Positions 11,600 to 23,415 of a stretch of 64,000 bases of DNA are shown here, one piece after another. Positions within the stretch are counted from its first letter, which is position 1. Each line of letters begins with the position of its first letter. Both the position numbers and the translations under genes were made by a program. The notes beneath the pieces are model-generated. The model was not told the origin of the DNA. It worked only from the letters and a program-made list of their open reading frames with translations, and did no database searches. The stretch covers positions 2,542,001 through 2,606,000 of the forward strand of contig JANTQA010000047.1 of assembly GCA_027625915.1 (NCBI GenBank), given 5' to 3'. Source of the DNA: Anaeramoeba flamelloides (Eukaryota; Metamonada; Anaeramoebidae).

Positions 11600-12420
11600 T
11601 AGAATTTTATCTAGATTTTTATTTGATCTTTGAAAATTTATTATTTTTTATTTATTTATTTATAGAAAGGAGTAGAAATTTATTATTTTTAAGGTGTTGA
11701 AGTCATTTAAAAAAATTTAAAAATTTGATAAAGATTTGGAATCAATTTTTATTTTTTCTAATCCAAAATTATTATTTAAATATTTAGCAAATTCAAAGCT
11801 TAAATTTTCTTATTATAAACTTTAATGATATTAGAGGTTTTAATGATAACATATATTATCACGATATTAACAATAAATTTGTGATGTTCTGAAAAAAATC
11901 GCAATAACCCTACTTTTTAGACGATATTCCATATTATCGCGAGAAAATAAAAATTGAGAAAAAGATGAAAAATAACTTGATTTTTAAAGTTCTCAAATAC
12001 TTTTATAATGTATTCCCCTCTTTAAAAATGTTAGAAAGTGTTTGAATGGTTTGTAAAATATCTATGGGTGTAATAAAGGTATGAAATAGATAATGCTTTA
12101 TTCGAGATATGTATTTTTTTGTTGTTAAAAAAAACTGTTTTCTTTTCATTTTTTTTTACTCAAGTTAAATCTACTGGAAATTTTATGAACATACTAATAA
12201 TAATCCATTTCAACAATATAATTGAATATAAAATATGTTTTTTTTTTTTTTTAATCGGGGTTATTACCTTCACAAATTATAAATAACCAAAAAAAAATAA
12301 AGAGTTATTTTCCTTCTTATCGGTAATCAATTAAAAAAAAAACCTCTAACCACTAGTTACGTATGTCTGCCCAATACTAAGATCCGATAAAAAGCTATAA
12401 AAAGAATAATAATAATAAGT
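11600..12420. other. Intergenic AT-rich stretch, no gene seen
   Basis: No ORF with protein-like composition on either strand. It contains scattered TATCACGA/ATCGCAA/TATCGCGA motifs (11855-11945) like those at 1840-2100, and short A and T runs. Confidence 0.6.
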
Positions 12421-12424
12421 GTCC

Positions 12425-13040
12425 AAAAAATTTTAATAATTAATGATAATGTGGCTAGGTTGTCGTGAAAGCATTTGAAAAGTTATCAAACTCCTTCGGG
12501 TTTTCCTAGAATTAAGAAAATGATTTCACCACAATAACATATTATTTAAAGAGATGTCTAAACGGTTGGTTTGTTTAGAAGCCTTTTTTATATAATAATT
12601 TATATCACCACTATTGACCAAGAAATTATGTATTTAACTTTTGTTATTACATTTGGTGATCTATTGGATTGATCTATATTTCAACCAAATCAAAATAAAA
12701 TATAATGATAACTCTTGATCTAATTCTTGATTTGATCAAAAATATTTTTTGTTCATTGTGAAAAGAATAACTTTTTTTCTAATAATCTATTTTTTGATCA
12801 AAAAAATTATTTTTTTAAAAATATTGTGAAATTAGCACCAAACGAATTCATCTATTATATCGAGATGTAAATTTTATTACTTAATTATGACATTTATCAT
12901 AATATTTAGACAATCATTGTGATTTTATAGAATATCACCTTTTGTTATTTTATTGGGATATTATTACATATCTCTGTTTTATATAATATCAAAATTTGAT
13001 AAAAACAATCCGGATTAAGGAAACTTTATTATGAATTAAC
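12425..13040 (+). repeat. Dispersed repeat family B, copy 2
   Basis: Clear diverged match to 1395-2100. Shared landmarks are GGCTAGG, CATTTGAAAAGTTATC, GGTTGGTTTGTTT, CAACCAAATCAAAATAAAAT and AATCTATTTTTTGATCAAA. The first copy follows a family A repeat directly; this one does not. Confidence 0.65.
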
Positions 13041-14515
13041 AAAGATATTTTCAAATCAATTCTTTATGAGTAATATTTTTTTATTTATATTATTGTAAAA
13101 TATGAGATTTTGGATAAGAATTTTTTTTTTCCTCAAAATTATCTTTTTTAAAATAAAAAATATTTTCTACACTTTCCATTTTATAAAATAAATTTTATAA
13201 ATATAATTTCAAAATATTTTATAAATATATTTATACTTAAATTCTGATTGGTTGTCAAAAGCATTTAAAAAATAAAAAATAATTTAAAAAAAAATAATTT
13301 CAAGAATATTCTTTAGCGATTAATTGGGGATTTGATTCTTGATAATTTTTTGTGATTTATTTAAATATAAACGAGTTTATTCTCGTTTTTCATTTGGAAA
13401 TTTGCAAATAGTTAATTTGAATACTGTTTCATTATATTTAGGAAAATGAATTTTATATCAATTCGTTCTACAATAAAATGTTGAATAATTAATTAACCCT
13501 TCGATTAAAAATTCTTTAAAATAGTTTTTTGGAAGAAAAAAAATATTTATTATAATTCATTTGGATAAAATTCTAATTTATATTAGAATATTTTCATCAA
13601 GAATTTCATTTCAATTTATTGTTTTGATAGTTTTCCTTTGATGATTGGAGCTAATGTATCAATCTGGGACGAGACGAAATTTTTGTTAATTTTCATTTTT
13701 CTTATTCCAGCTTCTTAAACTGATAATTTATTAGCTTTTTCCTTAAATGAAATTTTTTTTTTTTCAATTTTTTAATTTTCATTTTTTATCTTTTTCTTTG
13801 GTCTTATCCTAAAATAAAATGATCTTAATATAATCCCGAAATTATTGACAAAAAAATGAGTATATAATTTTATAATGGAATTTTGATTCAACAAATTTAT
13901 TTTCATTATTTTTGGAAGAATTACCCTTATTAAATTCCAACAAAAAAATATTCAACTTTATTAATTAATTTTGAATGATACGAAATTTATCTTTAAATTG
14001 ATAAAATTGAAAATTTTAAATTATTTTTTTGTAAAGTAATCATATTGATACAATAATCAAAAACCATTACTTGTTATAAATTAATTATATTTTCCGAAAA
14101 AACAAAAAATCAAAAACAAAAAGTTTTTTAAAAGTCGAAAATGAAAACGAAAAAACAAATTCCAAAATTCTATTATTTGTATTATTAATTGGTCAAATTT
14201 CCAATTTAAAATTGATTTTTTTTTGTTTTTTGATTTTATTTTTTTTATTTGAAACTAAAAAAATAGTTTCTATTATTTTTGTTCCTTTTTTTCACTTTTT
14301 TCTTTTTTATTATTAAAAAAATTTCAACTATCAAACATTTTTCTAAACTTTATCATAAGGGAGATACTTGAGTATTGAAAAAATAGCTATGTAATGGTAT
14401 ACTTGATTAATTTAAAATGTATATCTTGTTGTTGATCAGTGGATAATGGGGAAGATCTCAATTTAAAAAAATCCACTTTTTATGACACTTTATAATTATA
14501 ATAAACATAAACTAT
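13041..14515. other. Intergenic AT-rich stretch, no gene seen
   Basis: Long A/T runs and short direct repeats without a credible reading frame, splice-linked exon or RNA gene on either strand. Confidence 0.5.
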
Positions 14516-14519
14516 TTTT

Positions 14520-14742
14520 CAAAAATTTTGACTCACTTTATAATGTAAATGGGAGTTGTTTTGAGGTTTTATTCCAGTATTCTTATCAAAAAAATATTTT
14601 CAAATTTTTGGATCAGAATCATTTTTTCTAATTTTGTAAATTTTAGTTTTGCTTTTTCAAATTTTTGTTTTTCTTTTCTTTTTCTTTTTCTTTTTCTTTT
14701 TCTTTTTCTTTTTCTTTTTCTTTTTCTTTTTCTTTTTCTTTT

Positions 14743-14798
<56 letters not shown>

Positions 14799-15135
14799 GT
14801 TTTTTTTCTTTTTCTTTTTTTTTTTTTTTGAGAGTTACATGTGGAAAAAAAAAAGATCTTCAAAAATACAAATAATCACAAAGAAAATTTAGACATATAA
14901 AATGTCTTTGAAAATTGATTTAATTATTCATAAAAAATCTTATTGTTAACTTTTTTCAGTGAAAGTTCAGTAATAAAAAATCTTTAATGCTCATTTCAAA
15001 AATTGTGACTCACTTTTTTTTAGTTTTTGGTTTTATTTTTTTTAATTTTTAATATATCAGGCTTTTATGTATTTAGAATGACTTAAAAGTGAATCACAAA
15101 TCATATTTAGTTATTAGCTGTTACTGTATACTAAA
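14520..15135 (+). repeat. Dispersed repeat family F, copy 1
   Basis: Matches 52310-52815 in the same orientation. Shared landmarks are GTTGTTTTGAG, ATCAAAAAAATATTTTCAA, TTTTTGGATCA, ATGTGGAAAAAAAAAAGAT, GTGAAAGTTCAGTAATAA, the motif TGACTCACTTTTTTT and TAGAATGACTTAAA. A large pyrimidine microsatellite has expanded inside this copy. Confidence 0.7.
14672..14830. repeat. (CTTTTT)n microsatellite followed by a long T tract
   Basis: About 12 tandem CTTTTT units run into roughly 47 consecutive T residues, then a GGTTTTTTTC interruption and another T run. The open frames over it (poly-Phe, poly-Lys on the other strand) are composition artefacts. The corresponding place in repeat F copy 2 (about 52430-52500) has only short T runs, so the expansion occurred after the copies separated. 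Confidence 0.95.
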
Positions 15136-15455
15136 TTATCTGTTTTTTTTTTTTCAATTTGTTATTTCATGTGAGTAAATTTTTCTTAAATATAAACTCT
15201 TTTTCAAAAATTGTGACTCACCTGGAATAATAAATTGAAAAAAAAAATATTATACTTAACATTCAAGAACAATTAATAACTAAATATAATTTGTAATTCA
15301 CTTTTAAGTCATTTTAAATCAATAAAAGCCTGATATATTAAAAATTAAAAAAAATAAAACCAAAAACTAAAAAAAAGTGAGTCACAATTTTTGAAATGAG
15401 CATTAAAGATTTTTGATTACTGAACTTTCAGTAAAAAAAAGTTAAACCATTAAAG
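14945..15455. repeat. Imperfect inverted repeat built on repeat F
   Basis: The left arm (about 14945-15135) and right arm (about 15268-15455) are reverse complements over about 185 bases with a 130-base spacer. Shared text includes GAAAGTTCAGTAAT, CAAAAATTGTGACTCAC and its complement, GGTTTTATTTTTTTTAA, ATATATCAGGCTTTTAT and GACTTAAAAGTGAAT. The spacer holds another copy of CAAAAATTGTGACTCAC at about 15204-15220. The arrangement suggests a second, inverted partial insertion of the same element. Confidence 0.8.
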
Positions 15456-15624
15456 TTTATATTTTGCACATAAAGATATTCATTTACATAAACATTTTCT
15501 TTTCTCAATTTTCTTAATGTTTATTGGTATTTTTTGAGATGTATGTTTTTTTTAGACTTGGCTTATATAAAAGAAAAACATGGAAAAAGAATAAAACCAA
15601 AAAATAAAAAAATACTTTATCCAA

Positions 15625-15990
15625 AATTTGGTGGTTAATAAGCAAAAAATGCATTGGTAAATTTGTTGAAATTTCACCAACAATTATTGCTCGCGCAAAA
15701 GATTCGATATCATGAAACTAATTTTATTTAGTTTTTGTCTTTATGTAAGAACTCAACTTTAACCGAATATTAACCATTGAAAAAAATTTCCAAATCTAAC
15801 CAAACAGATTAAGTAACTGGAAAAAACGAAATAAAAACAAAACAGAAAAAACAAAAAAAAATAAAATTGTTTAAATCAAAATTATTTTCAAATTGAATGA
15901 AATTGTAGTATTATCGTTCCTTTAAACTAATTATAAAGGTGTCCAAATTTTTGAAATTTAGTTTGGTTTACCATTAAAATTTTGAATTCA
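15625..15990 (+). repeat. Dispersed repeat family C, copy 1
   Basis: Diverged match to 33030-33600 and 63505-64000. Landmarks are ATGCATTGGTAAATTTGTT, AACTAATTTTATTT, GTAACTGGAAAAA and CAAAATTATTTTCAAATTGAATG. The copy lacks the first 200 bases seen in the other two. No conserved ORF. Confidence 0.55.
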
Positions 15991-16222
15991 AAACCTAAAA
16001 AATTACCTCAAAGAACACCAACTCTCTGATTCTAATTAAACCAAAAGAATTGAATTTCTGATCAGTTAATAATTTTTGTTTGTAATAAATTTTTTTTTTT
16101 TACCAGATGACTTGACGCTTAAAAAAAGAAGAATCATAAAATTAATGGAATAAAGTATGAAATCAAAATAAATTCATAAAATATATTTATAAAAGCAATA
16201 AAGACAATATAATATTTTTCTT

Positions 16223-18088
16223 TTACAACTTTTTATCTTCTGATTGGGAATAATCTATTAATATATCGTCATCTTTGTATTCTCCCGAAAGTGAATCAAA
16301 TCCATTGTGTACCATATTCTTGCTGCTGTTGGGATCGAAATTATTATTATTATTTCCATTGACAACTGGTAAATTAGTGGATTCCCTTTCTCTATATTTG
16401 TCTGAATAGGTATAGTTATAGGCAACAAATATATATATGAAGAAAAATAGAATCATTAAAGCAGCGAAAAAGAAGAACTGGTCCCTTGTCTTTGTAAAAA
16501 AATTGATCTCTTCGACGACACTGACCAGTATATTCCCCAGGCCGATGGTTACGCCCCAAACTGACATCATTAATGATTTTGTTGACTTTGGGGACTGTGA
16601 TATTGCCAGCTCTAATCCTGTGACGGCAACAAAGGTCTCGCTAATAACAAGCAAAACGTATTGCGGTATTTGCCATGTCCAATACAATTTGCTTTCCTTT
16701 GCCTCGTCGATTTTTTGTTGCAAAATGCCTGCGGCTACAAAGCTCAGGCTCGCCCAAATCAGGCCGAAGCACACCCTCTGCAAGGGCGTGAAATGGATGC
16801 CACGCTTGCGTAGATACGGGTACACGATCCTGCTGAAGATGGGGATCATAATTTGAAGCAAGATCGGGTTGAGGATAATTACCTGTGCCGGTGAAATGGT
16901 GAAATTAATTTTGCCAATCTTGATCCGAAGATCCATCTCCTCTGCCTGGATGACCCATGTGGACGCGGTCTGGTGCTGAAGCGCCCAAAAGACTGCCAAG
17001 GGGAAAAAGATTTGCAGCGCGTGTATAAACACTTTGACATCAAGAACAAAGCCGTTCCACTCGTTGATCTGCTCTTGGCCGTCCTTGAAATTTGTCGAGC
17101 CCGAAGAATGTAAAATTGAAGAGCACTCTTCTTCGCCAGCATCCAAATCTCCAATTTTTGCCCAGTCAAGCCAATGCCTTTTTGGGTGGTACTTTCCTGA
17201 TTGCTTCACTCTGCGCCTGTTGACGATTGCGCGTTTGATCACCGAGCAAAACTTTGGGATTAGCCCCTTCTTAACGGGCAAAAGGGTGTAGTGCCTTTTG
17301 CCAAGCCTAAAAACGGCAACGGCACTAAACATGAGCACTGCAGAAATCAAAAACGCCAGCCAAAAGCTGCAGTATTTTTGGATCGAGGGCGTAATCAGCA
17401 TGGAGAGGATCGAGCCAACGTTCACCATCATATAAAAGAGCGAATAGACCCTGTTCAAGACATGCTCATTGCTCTTCTTCAATTGATCAGACAAAAAGGA
17501 GCTCACATTTGGCTTGATGCACGCACAGCCACACGCAATCATTGACAACGAGAGATACAGCAAAAACTTGGAAGCAAAGCGCGCGCATAGGGTTAAAAGT
17601 ACACATCCAAAGCCGTACATCCAAAACGAAAAATAAAGAATCGTCTTATACTTGCCGATCCAGTTCTCCGCAATCGCGGCACCCAAAAGTGGTAAAAAGT
17701 AAGTCACAGCAATCCACCCATGATAGATTTCAATCGCCTCTCGATCGGTATAGCCCATTATCTCTGATTTTAAAAAAATTACCAAGATCGCCCTCATGGA
17801 ATAATGCACAAACCTTTCAGCAAACTCAGTCGCCAGTGTGTAATAAAACCCTTTCGGGAATTCAAATTCCCCTTTGTCCTTTTCCTTTTCCTTTTCCTCT
17901 TCTGTTTTTGTATCTTTTTTTTTTTGCTTGTTTCTATTGTCACCCCCACTATTTGTGGATAAATCATGTTTTAGTGGCATTCTGTTGGGTTCGCTTTCAT
18001 AAGATCGGCTATCGCTCGTTGTTGAACTTGATCCTTGTTCAAGAAAATTTGTGGGCTGTTCATTTAATAAATTCTTTTTTTCATTCAT
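16223..18088 (-). CDS. POT/PTR2-family proton-coupled oligopeptide transporter
   Basis: Single exon, 621 aa from the ATG at 18086-18088. The frame is open upstream to 18166 but only from a TTG, so the internal ATG is preferred. The family moves di- and tripeptides, or nitrate in some members, with protons across the plasma or lysosomal membrane. Residues counted from the ATG: a charged low-complexity N-tail to about 75, then the E-x-x-E-R family motif in TEFAERFVHY at about 87-96, then twelve predicted membrane helices. A basic cytosolic loop (RAIVNRRRVKQSGKYHPKRH) separates the N and C halves. The PTR2 signature GLELAISQSPKSTKSLMM lies at about 495-512. A cytosolic tail of about 70 residues with an Asn run follows. 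The second signature position is His-Tyr in place of the usual Tyr-Tyr. The membrane-domain DNA is clearly richer in G and C than the two termini or the flanks. Confidence 0.92.
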   Translation of the reverse strand: MNEKKNLLNEQPTNFLEQGSSSTTSDSRSYESEPNRMPLKHDLSTNSGGDNRNKQKKKDTKTEEEKEKEKDKGEFEFPKGFYYTLATEFAERFVHYSMRAILVIFLKSEIMGYTDREAIEIYHGWIAVTYFLPLLGAAIAENWIGKYKTILYFSFWMYGFGCVLLTLCARFASKFLLYLSLSMIACGCACIKPNVSSFLSDQLKKSNEHVLNRVYSLFYMMVNVGSILSMLITPSIQKYCSFWLAFLISAVLMFSAVAVFRLGKRHYTLLPVKKGLIPKFCSVIKRAIVNRRRVKQSGKYHPKRHWLDWAKIGDLDAGEEECSSILHSSGSTNFKDGQEQINEWNGFVLDVKVFIHALQIFFPLAVFWALQHQTASTWVIQAEEMDLRIKIGKINFTISPAQVIILNPILLQIMIPIFSRIVYPYLRKRGIHFTPLQRVCFGLIWASLSFVAAGILQQKIDEAKESKLYWTWQIPQYVLLVISETFVAVTGLELAISQSPKSTKSLMMSVWGVTIGLGNILVSVVEEINFFTKTRDQFFFFAALMILFFFIYIFVAYNYTYSDKYRERESTNLPVVNGNNNNNFDPNSSKNMVHNGFDSLSGEYKDDDILIDYSQSEDKKL

Positions 18089-18166
18089 TATTGTGCTTGG
18101 AGGGTTGATAGATTCTAGAGATATTTTTAATGGAGTTGGTTCGAATAGTGAGAATTCAAATAACAA

Positions 18167-21068
18167 ATAGGTGAGTGCTCAAAAAGTTCACAATTTTAAA
18201 ACCACAACAAGATAAAAAGTCGAAAAAAATACTTTTCTTATTAGTTGAAAATTAGAGTTAAATAACATACTCTTCCTTTCGAAGCCTTAATCTTATTATT
18301 CTTAATTAATCATAAAGTAGTTGTTCAGTTGAAGAAATAAATTTGGATTGATTAGAAACTGAAATGAATTTTTATGTTTTCGCTTTTGCATTTTTTTTTT
18401 CTAAAAAAAGTAGACTATGTATGATTACTGAAAGTATAATTTTGTTTTTTATCAAGTTACTTTACCTTAGTCTTGAAATATAAAATTGGTAAAGAATTAT
18501 TAATAGTTTACTGAATCGTTTTTTACATTCTTTTAATTTTTTAATTTTCAATGTTTTTTTGCCTGTAAACTAAATTTTGAGTCTTGTTTATTAGTTTCAT
18601 TCTTTTTGATTTCGATGAACAAAAAAGACGAGTTTTAATTACCAATTATTTCTTTAGAGATTAGTGCCGAATAGTGAGAAGTCTAAAAGTAGGCGTGTAT
18701 TGTTATTGAAGGAAAGAATATTAGTTTCCAATTGTTCAAATCTCTCTAAAAAGTCGAATAGTAAAAGAGTGCTTTTTGTTGATAGTTTCAATGAAATATG
18801 TTTCTTGATATACTCATAAAAAAACCCAAAGAATTATTGAAAAAAATCGAGATTTTAATACAAGTTTAAGAGAATCAAAACCACAACAACCACTGGAATT
18901 GAAATATGTGATCCTTTATTTAAAATATTATTGGTGCTATGAAGTTTTGTTATTCTCGAAAAATTGAATAAAAAAAAAAATGAAATCTTAAACTTTTCCA
19001 TTACTACTGCTTATTTTAAAATAAAAAGATCAAAAATTTTCATTCTGAGTCCCAAAAAATCACATTTCCGAGAATTAAAATAAATTATCAAAAGTCCCCA
19101 ATTCTCAAAGGTAAATTATTAATTTAAGCTGGTTTTAAGAATTAAAAATTTGAAATGGTTACACCAATGATTTATAAATTAATTTTGGAAAGCTGAATGA
19201 AAATATTATTACATTTATTTTGCATCAAATAGTATTATCAACTATTAAAAATTCAGAGAAAATAGTATTAGTGCCCTATGTTTTTTTCATTCCCTATTTA
19301 AAAAAAAAATTAAATTTTTTAGAAATTTAGTTAATTTTTTTATGGAAATTTATTTTTTCAAGATATTAGATGTAACACATTAGCTTTGTATTTTCAGTTT
19401 ATATGTTTACCGTACTTTTTAATTATTTTCAGATAACAATTGTAGAAAATATTCCCCAAAATCAAATGTTCTTGAGATCTCAAAAAAAAAATTTTAATAA
19501 TTTATATCTTTTTTCAAAATTTTATTTTAAATCTGAGAATCTCAGCTTTTATTGGTATTTCCTGGATAAATTTTTATTTAATAGTTTAACCCCCCAAAAA
19601 AAAAAAAAAAAAAAAGAAATTTAATTTATTTCATAATATTCTTTTAATATTATTTATCAATTTTATGTTAATTAATAAAATTCTTTATTTTTTTTACCTT
19701 TCTTGAAATGTTTTGGTAACTTATTGATTATTAATAAAATAATATACCAAATTTTGTTTTATCTTACAAAAGCACTATAATGTTATATAGATAATCTTTG
19801 AATTAGAAGACACAATTTTATTCAATTCAAAATTCAGTGTTTAACAAATAAAGTTTTCTTTTCACATTTTACCCTTTACAAAAATTCTCTCTCTGAGATT
19901 TGAAAATTAATCCTAAAATTGCACATTGTCAATAGGACTTGAGTGAAAAAGAACCACATCATAGACTGGAAAGCATCAAAGACTATACCCAAACTGAAAC
20001 CCTTCTGAAAAATGTCTGAATACATAAAAACATAAATTGAAAAAAGGGGGGTAGATTCCAAGATATGACCCTGTTGTAAAAAGAAAATTTATGATGAAGA
20101 TCATTTCATGTTGGAATATGAGAAAAATATGAGAGAACCAGAAAACATTGGAAAAAAAAAAACCAAAAAAATCATTATTTTGACTTCAAGATCATTGCCC
20201 AAGAAGATACCGATGAATTACAGCAGAAAATGAACAAAAAAAAAAAACATTACACTACTATAGAATACTTTTTAAACCCAACTCACTATTAGGAAAAGAG
20301 GAACTCAAATTCAAATAATCCCTAACAACCTAAAATAATACAAAATCACCTGAAATCCATAACTTTCAAGTTTCTCACCTCAAGTATTTTTAAATTCTTA
20401 ATTTTTTTAATTTCTTTTTTTTTCTTTCTTTTTCTCTTTTTTTTCATTTTATTTTAGACTCTTTGTACTATTTTGGAAAACTAAATTAAGTTTTCTAATT
20501 ATTAATTTCTAAACACTTTATCCATCTAGACACTCTTTGAATTAGAAGACATAAATTCAGTCAATTCAAAATTCTCTTTTTATCAGATTAAGTGTTTTTT
20601 TTTTTAAATATTTAACCCTACACAATAAATCCCCCCTCCTCAATTATTGACATCGTATTTTTTTATTTTGTATTTTTAATTATTTATTTATTTGTATTGT
20701 GAGAGTATTGTAAATATGAAATAATTGTTAACACTTCAATTATTTCGAACAACTCTGATGTAGTATTTCTTATCAAATTTATTTAATAATATTTTTTTTT
20801 TTCAAAAAAATTGAATTTTGGTATGTCAAAAATTATGAATTAGTGTTTAGATTGTTGCTACACTCTAGTGGTGTATTGCTGGTGACCATTTCTGCGAGAA
20901 TATGACTGATTTTCAAATCGCCATCTTCTCGTGAAAATGTACACTTCATTCTTGTCTAAAGTCACATAAAACTTTCAATAAAAAGAAAATAACAATAAAA
21001 TTAAAAAAAAAAAAAAAAGAATGAAAAAATTGTATCAAATAAAATGTTGTTAAGACACATGTGTATTT
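18167..21068. other. Intergenic region between PTR2 and WD40-BAR-SH3 genes
   Basis: About 2.9 kb, with both flanking genes on the minus strand. It should contain the PTR2 promoter and the 3' UTR of the WD40-BAR-SH3 gene. I see A/T tracts, no convincing exon and no RNA gene. The stretch 19870-20380 is less AT-rich than its surroundings but stops break every frame; its nature is unknown. Confidence 0.5.
19795..20640 (+). repeat. Pair of about 95-bp direct repeats flanking 640 bp
   Basis: Bases about 19795-19890 and 20533-20632 share TCTTTGAATTAGAAGACA, TCAATTCAAAATTC, AGTGTTT and ACCCT-ACA-AAAT blocks in the same orientation. The segment between holds no recognisable protein. They may be a duplicated segment or the ends of a small degenerate element; family unknown. 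Confidence 0.5.
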
Positions 21069-23384
21069 TTAAAATTTCAAATCATCAATTGACTTTGAGA
21101 AATCGTCTTCACAAATTGTCGCTCTAAATTCTGAATCTGATTCGCTTTCATCAAAGCCTATAAATGAAGAAGAAGCTCTTGTCAGGCTATTATCAGAATC
21201 AATTTCTTCTTTGAAATCGTTTAAAGTTAGATAACCATTTTTGATGGCGAATTCTTTATCCAAGGGCACAGTAAAGTCGTTGTAAAAAATGCCAACTTTT
21301 CCGTTTAAGAGCCCCAAACTTTGTGTTTCATTTTTTTCTAAAACTGAAATGACTTCGTCAATTTGGAAAGATAATTCTTTTTCATTTTTAGCCTTATAGG
21401 ATAAAAACGACACAACGTAGTCATTCGGAGATTTTTGTAATTGCTGTTGAAGAAGAAGATTGCTATTATTTTTGTTGTCACTGTTCTCGTTATCCTTTTC
21501 ATTGCCTTTGTTCGAATTTTCATTTGGATCTTCCATTTTAGATTGGTACTCGAGAGTAGTTCTTCTTCTTGTTTTAGGAGCCTCAATATTTTGAACTTGC
21601 AAAAATTGCATATCGACGACCAAATTTTTTTGCATGATTTTAAAAATGGACAATTTCGATTCTAGCAAGCCAAGGTTCATTTCGACCTGTGATAGGATAT
21701 CTGAGCATTCTTTGAAATAGGCCATTTGATTGATCATATATTCACAAATGTCGCTGATGAAGGTAGAGATTCCTTCTGATTCTAAATGCTCAAGGGCGCT
21801 TGCTAACCTTTCGCGTTTTTTTTCAAATTTTTTTTTTTCCAAGTTCAATTCCTTTTCGAATTCACCCTTTTTGTTCTTCTTAGCCTTTTTAATCTTGGTA
21901 GCTAATTGTGAAACCTTATTACTATGGTCCTTTCTAGCCTTTTCGAACTTAAATACGCGTCTTTTAAACACTTTTAATACATTTGATCTGAAAAATTTTA
22001 AATTAGGCACAAATGATTTGTAAATGAAAGAGGCGAACTGCTTTCGAACAACTTCAATTTGCTTCCGTGGCTTATTAAACATCATAATATTTTCATAGAC
22101 GTTAAGTTCTGAGGGCTCATCCAGCAAATAGCTATTTGGGAAAAAGTTATCCAAGTTTTGATCATTTAAAGTCAAAAAGCAATTCTTTGTATTGACATTG
22201 TTTGAAAGATTGTTTTTACTCCCGGACTTAAACATCTTTGAGTTTGAATTTGATTTGTTAATTCCTTTGTTAATTACATTTGAATTCAACGTTGCCAAAT
22301 TGGGTGGTGCAAAGGTTTGTGCATACTCGTTCAGGCTTTCACAAAATAACAGCCCCTGGTTGGAAGAGGACAATACACCCTTACAGTATTGCAGAGTATT
22401 ATTGATCAGCCGACCTACCTTTTGCTTTAAATCGTCGTAGAAGAAAAAGCAATAATAAACAAAGCGCAAGTCCGGATCGTTTGTCTTCACTTGGTATCTG
22501 CTTCTTGCCTTTTTTTTGACAGAGCCGGTAAAGGTCCCAAAATTCTTCCGTTTTTTGCCACTTCTGATCGACGGCCACTGGATGATGTTTGAATCAGAAG
22601 AGCCCGAAAAAATCCAGTCATTTGTAAACGCGATGGAATGCACAGCTCCTCGATGGCCCTCCAAGATGTATTCGCATTTGCCGTTTTTCAAATTCCAAAC
22701 CCTGATCGTTCGATCCCTTCCGCCAGAGTACAAATGGTTTTCGTAGAGCCCATACGTCGAGACCTTCCCGACATGGCCCTCCAGGTACCGGATTAGCTTG
22801 CCCGTTGTTTGATCCCAGCACCCTATTGTGCCGTCCCAAGACGCAGAATACACCACGCCATTATACGGTATCACTCGGAAAACGGCATACTTGTGCGCGT
22901 CGATCGTATGGATCGGCTTTGCAGTTTTGATGTCCCACGACATGATGCTTCCGTCCTTGGACGCAGACCAAAGGATCTCGTTTTTTTTGTCCAAAAAGAT
23001 CGAGAGCACCCAGGACTTGTGCCCGATTAGGATCTCCTTTGGTTGCCTTGTTTCTGTAGACCACATCGTTATCGTTTTGTCAACAGAGCCAGAGTATAAG
23101 GTGTCGTTGTCGAATTGGATTCCGGTGATCTGATCCGTGTGGCCCTTATACACATGCTGACAATTCCCTGAAACACAATCCCAAACCCGAACAGTCTTGT
23201 CTGCAGAGCCAGTAAACATCCTTTCATTATCAATAAACAATGATGAAATTCGATCCTCATGCCCAGTAAACTCATTTAACTGCTTTTGGTTTTTTAAAGA
23301 CCATGTGCGGATGGTGTGATCATGTGAACCAGTATAAAGAACGTCCTTGACAATTTTCATACTTGTTATACGCCCCTTTATTTG

Positions 23385-23415
<31 letters not shown>

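Noticed and set aside
11367-11602. Poly-Phe, poly-Ser and poly-Leu frames after ATG2
   Set aside because: All three are the same CTT microsatellite in different frames.
14549-14892. Several overlapping poly-Phe/Leu/Lys open frames
   Set aside because: They are read through the CTTTTT repeat and T tract, which contain no stop codons; the composition is an artefact.
16437-18108. Plus-strand frames opposite PTR2
   Set aside because: Antisense shadows of a well-conserved transporter; their residues show no domain pattern.
18089-18166. 26-residue N-terminal extension of PTR2
   Set aside because: The extended frame starts at TTG, and an in-frame ATG follows at 18088 before any conserved residue.
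19795-20640. LTR-like pair of direct repeats
   Set aside because: The repeats are only about 95 bp, no recognisable element parts lie between, and no terminal dinucleotides or target duplication are seen. Recorded as a direct-repeat pair.
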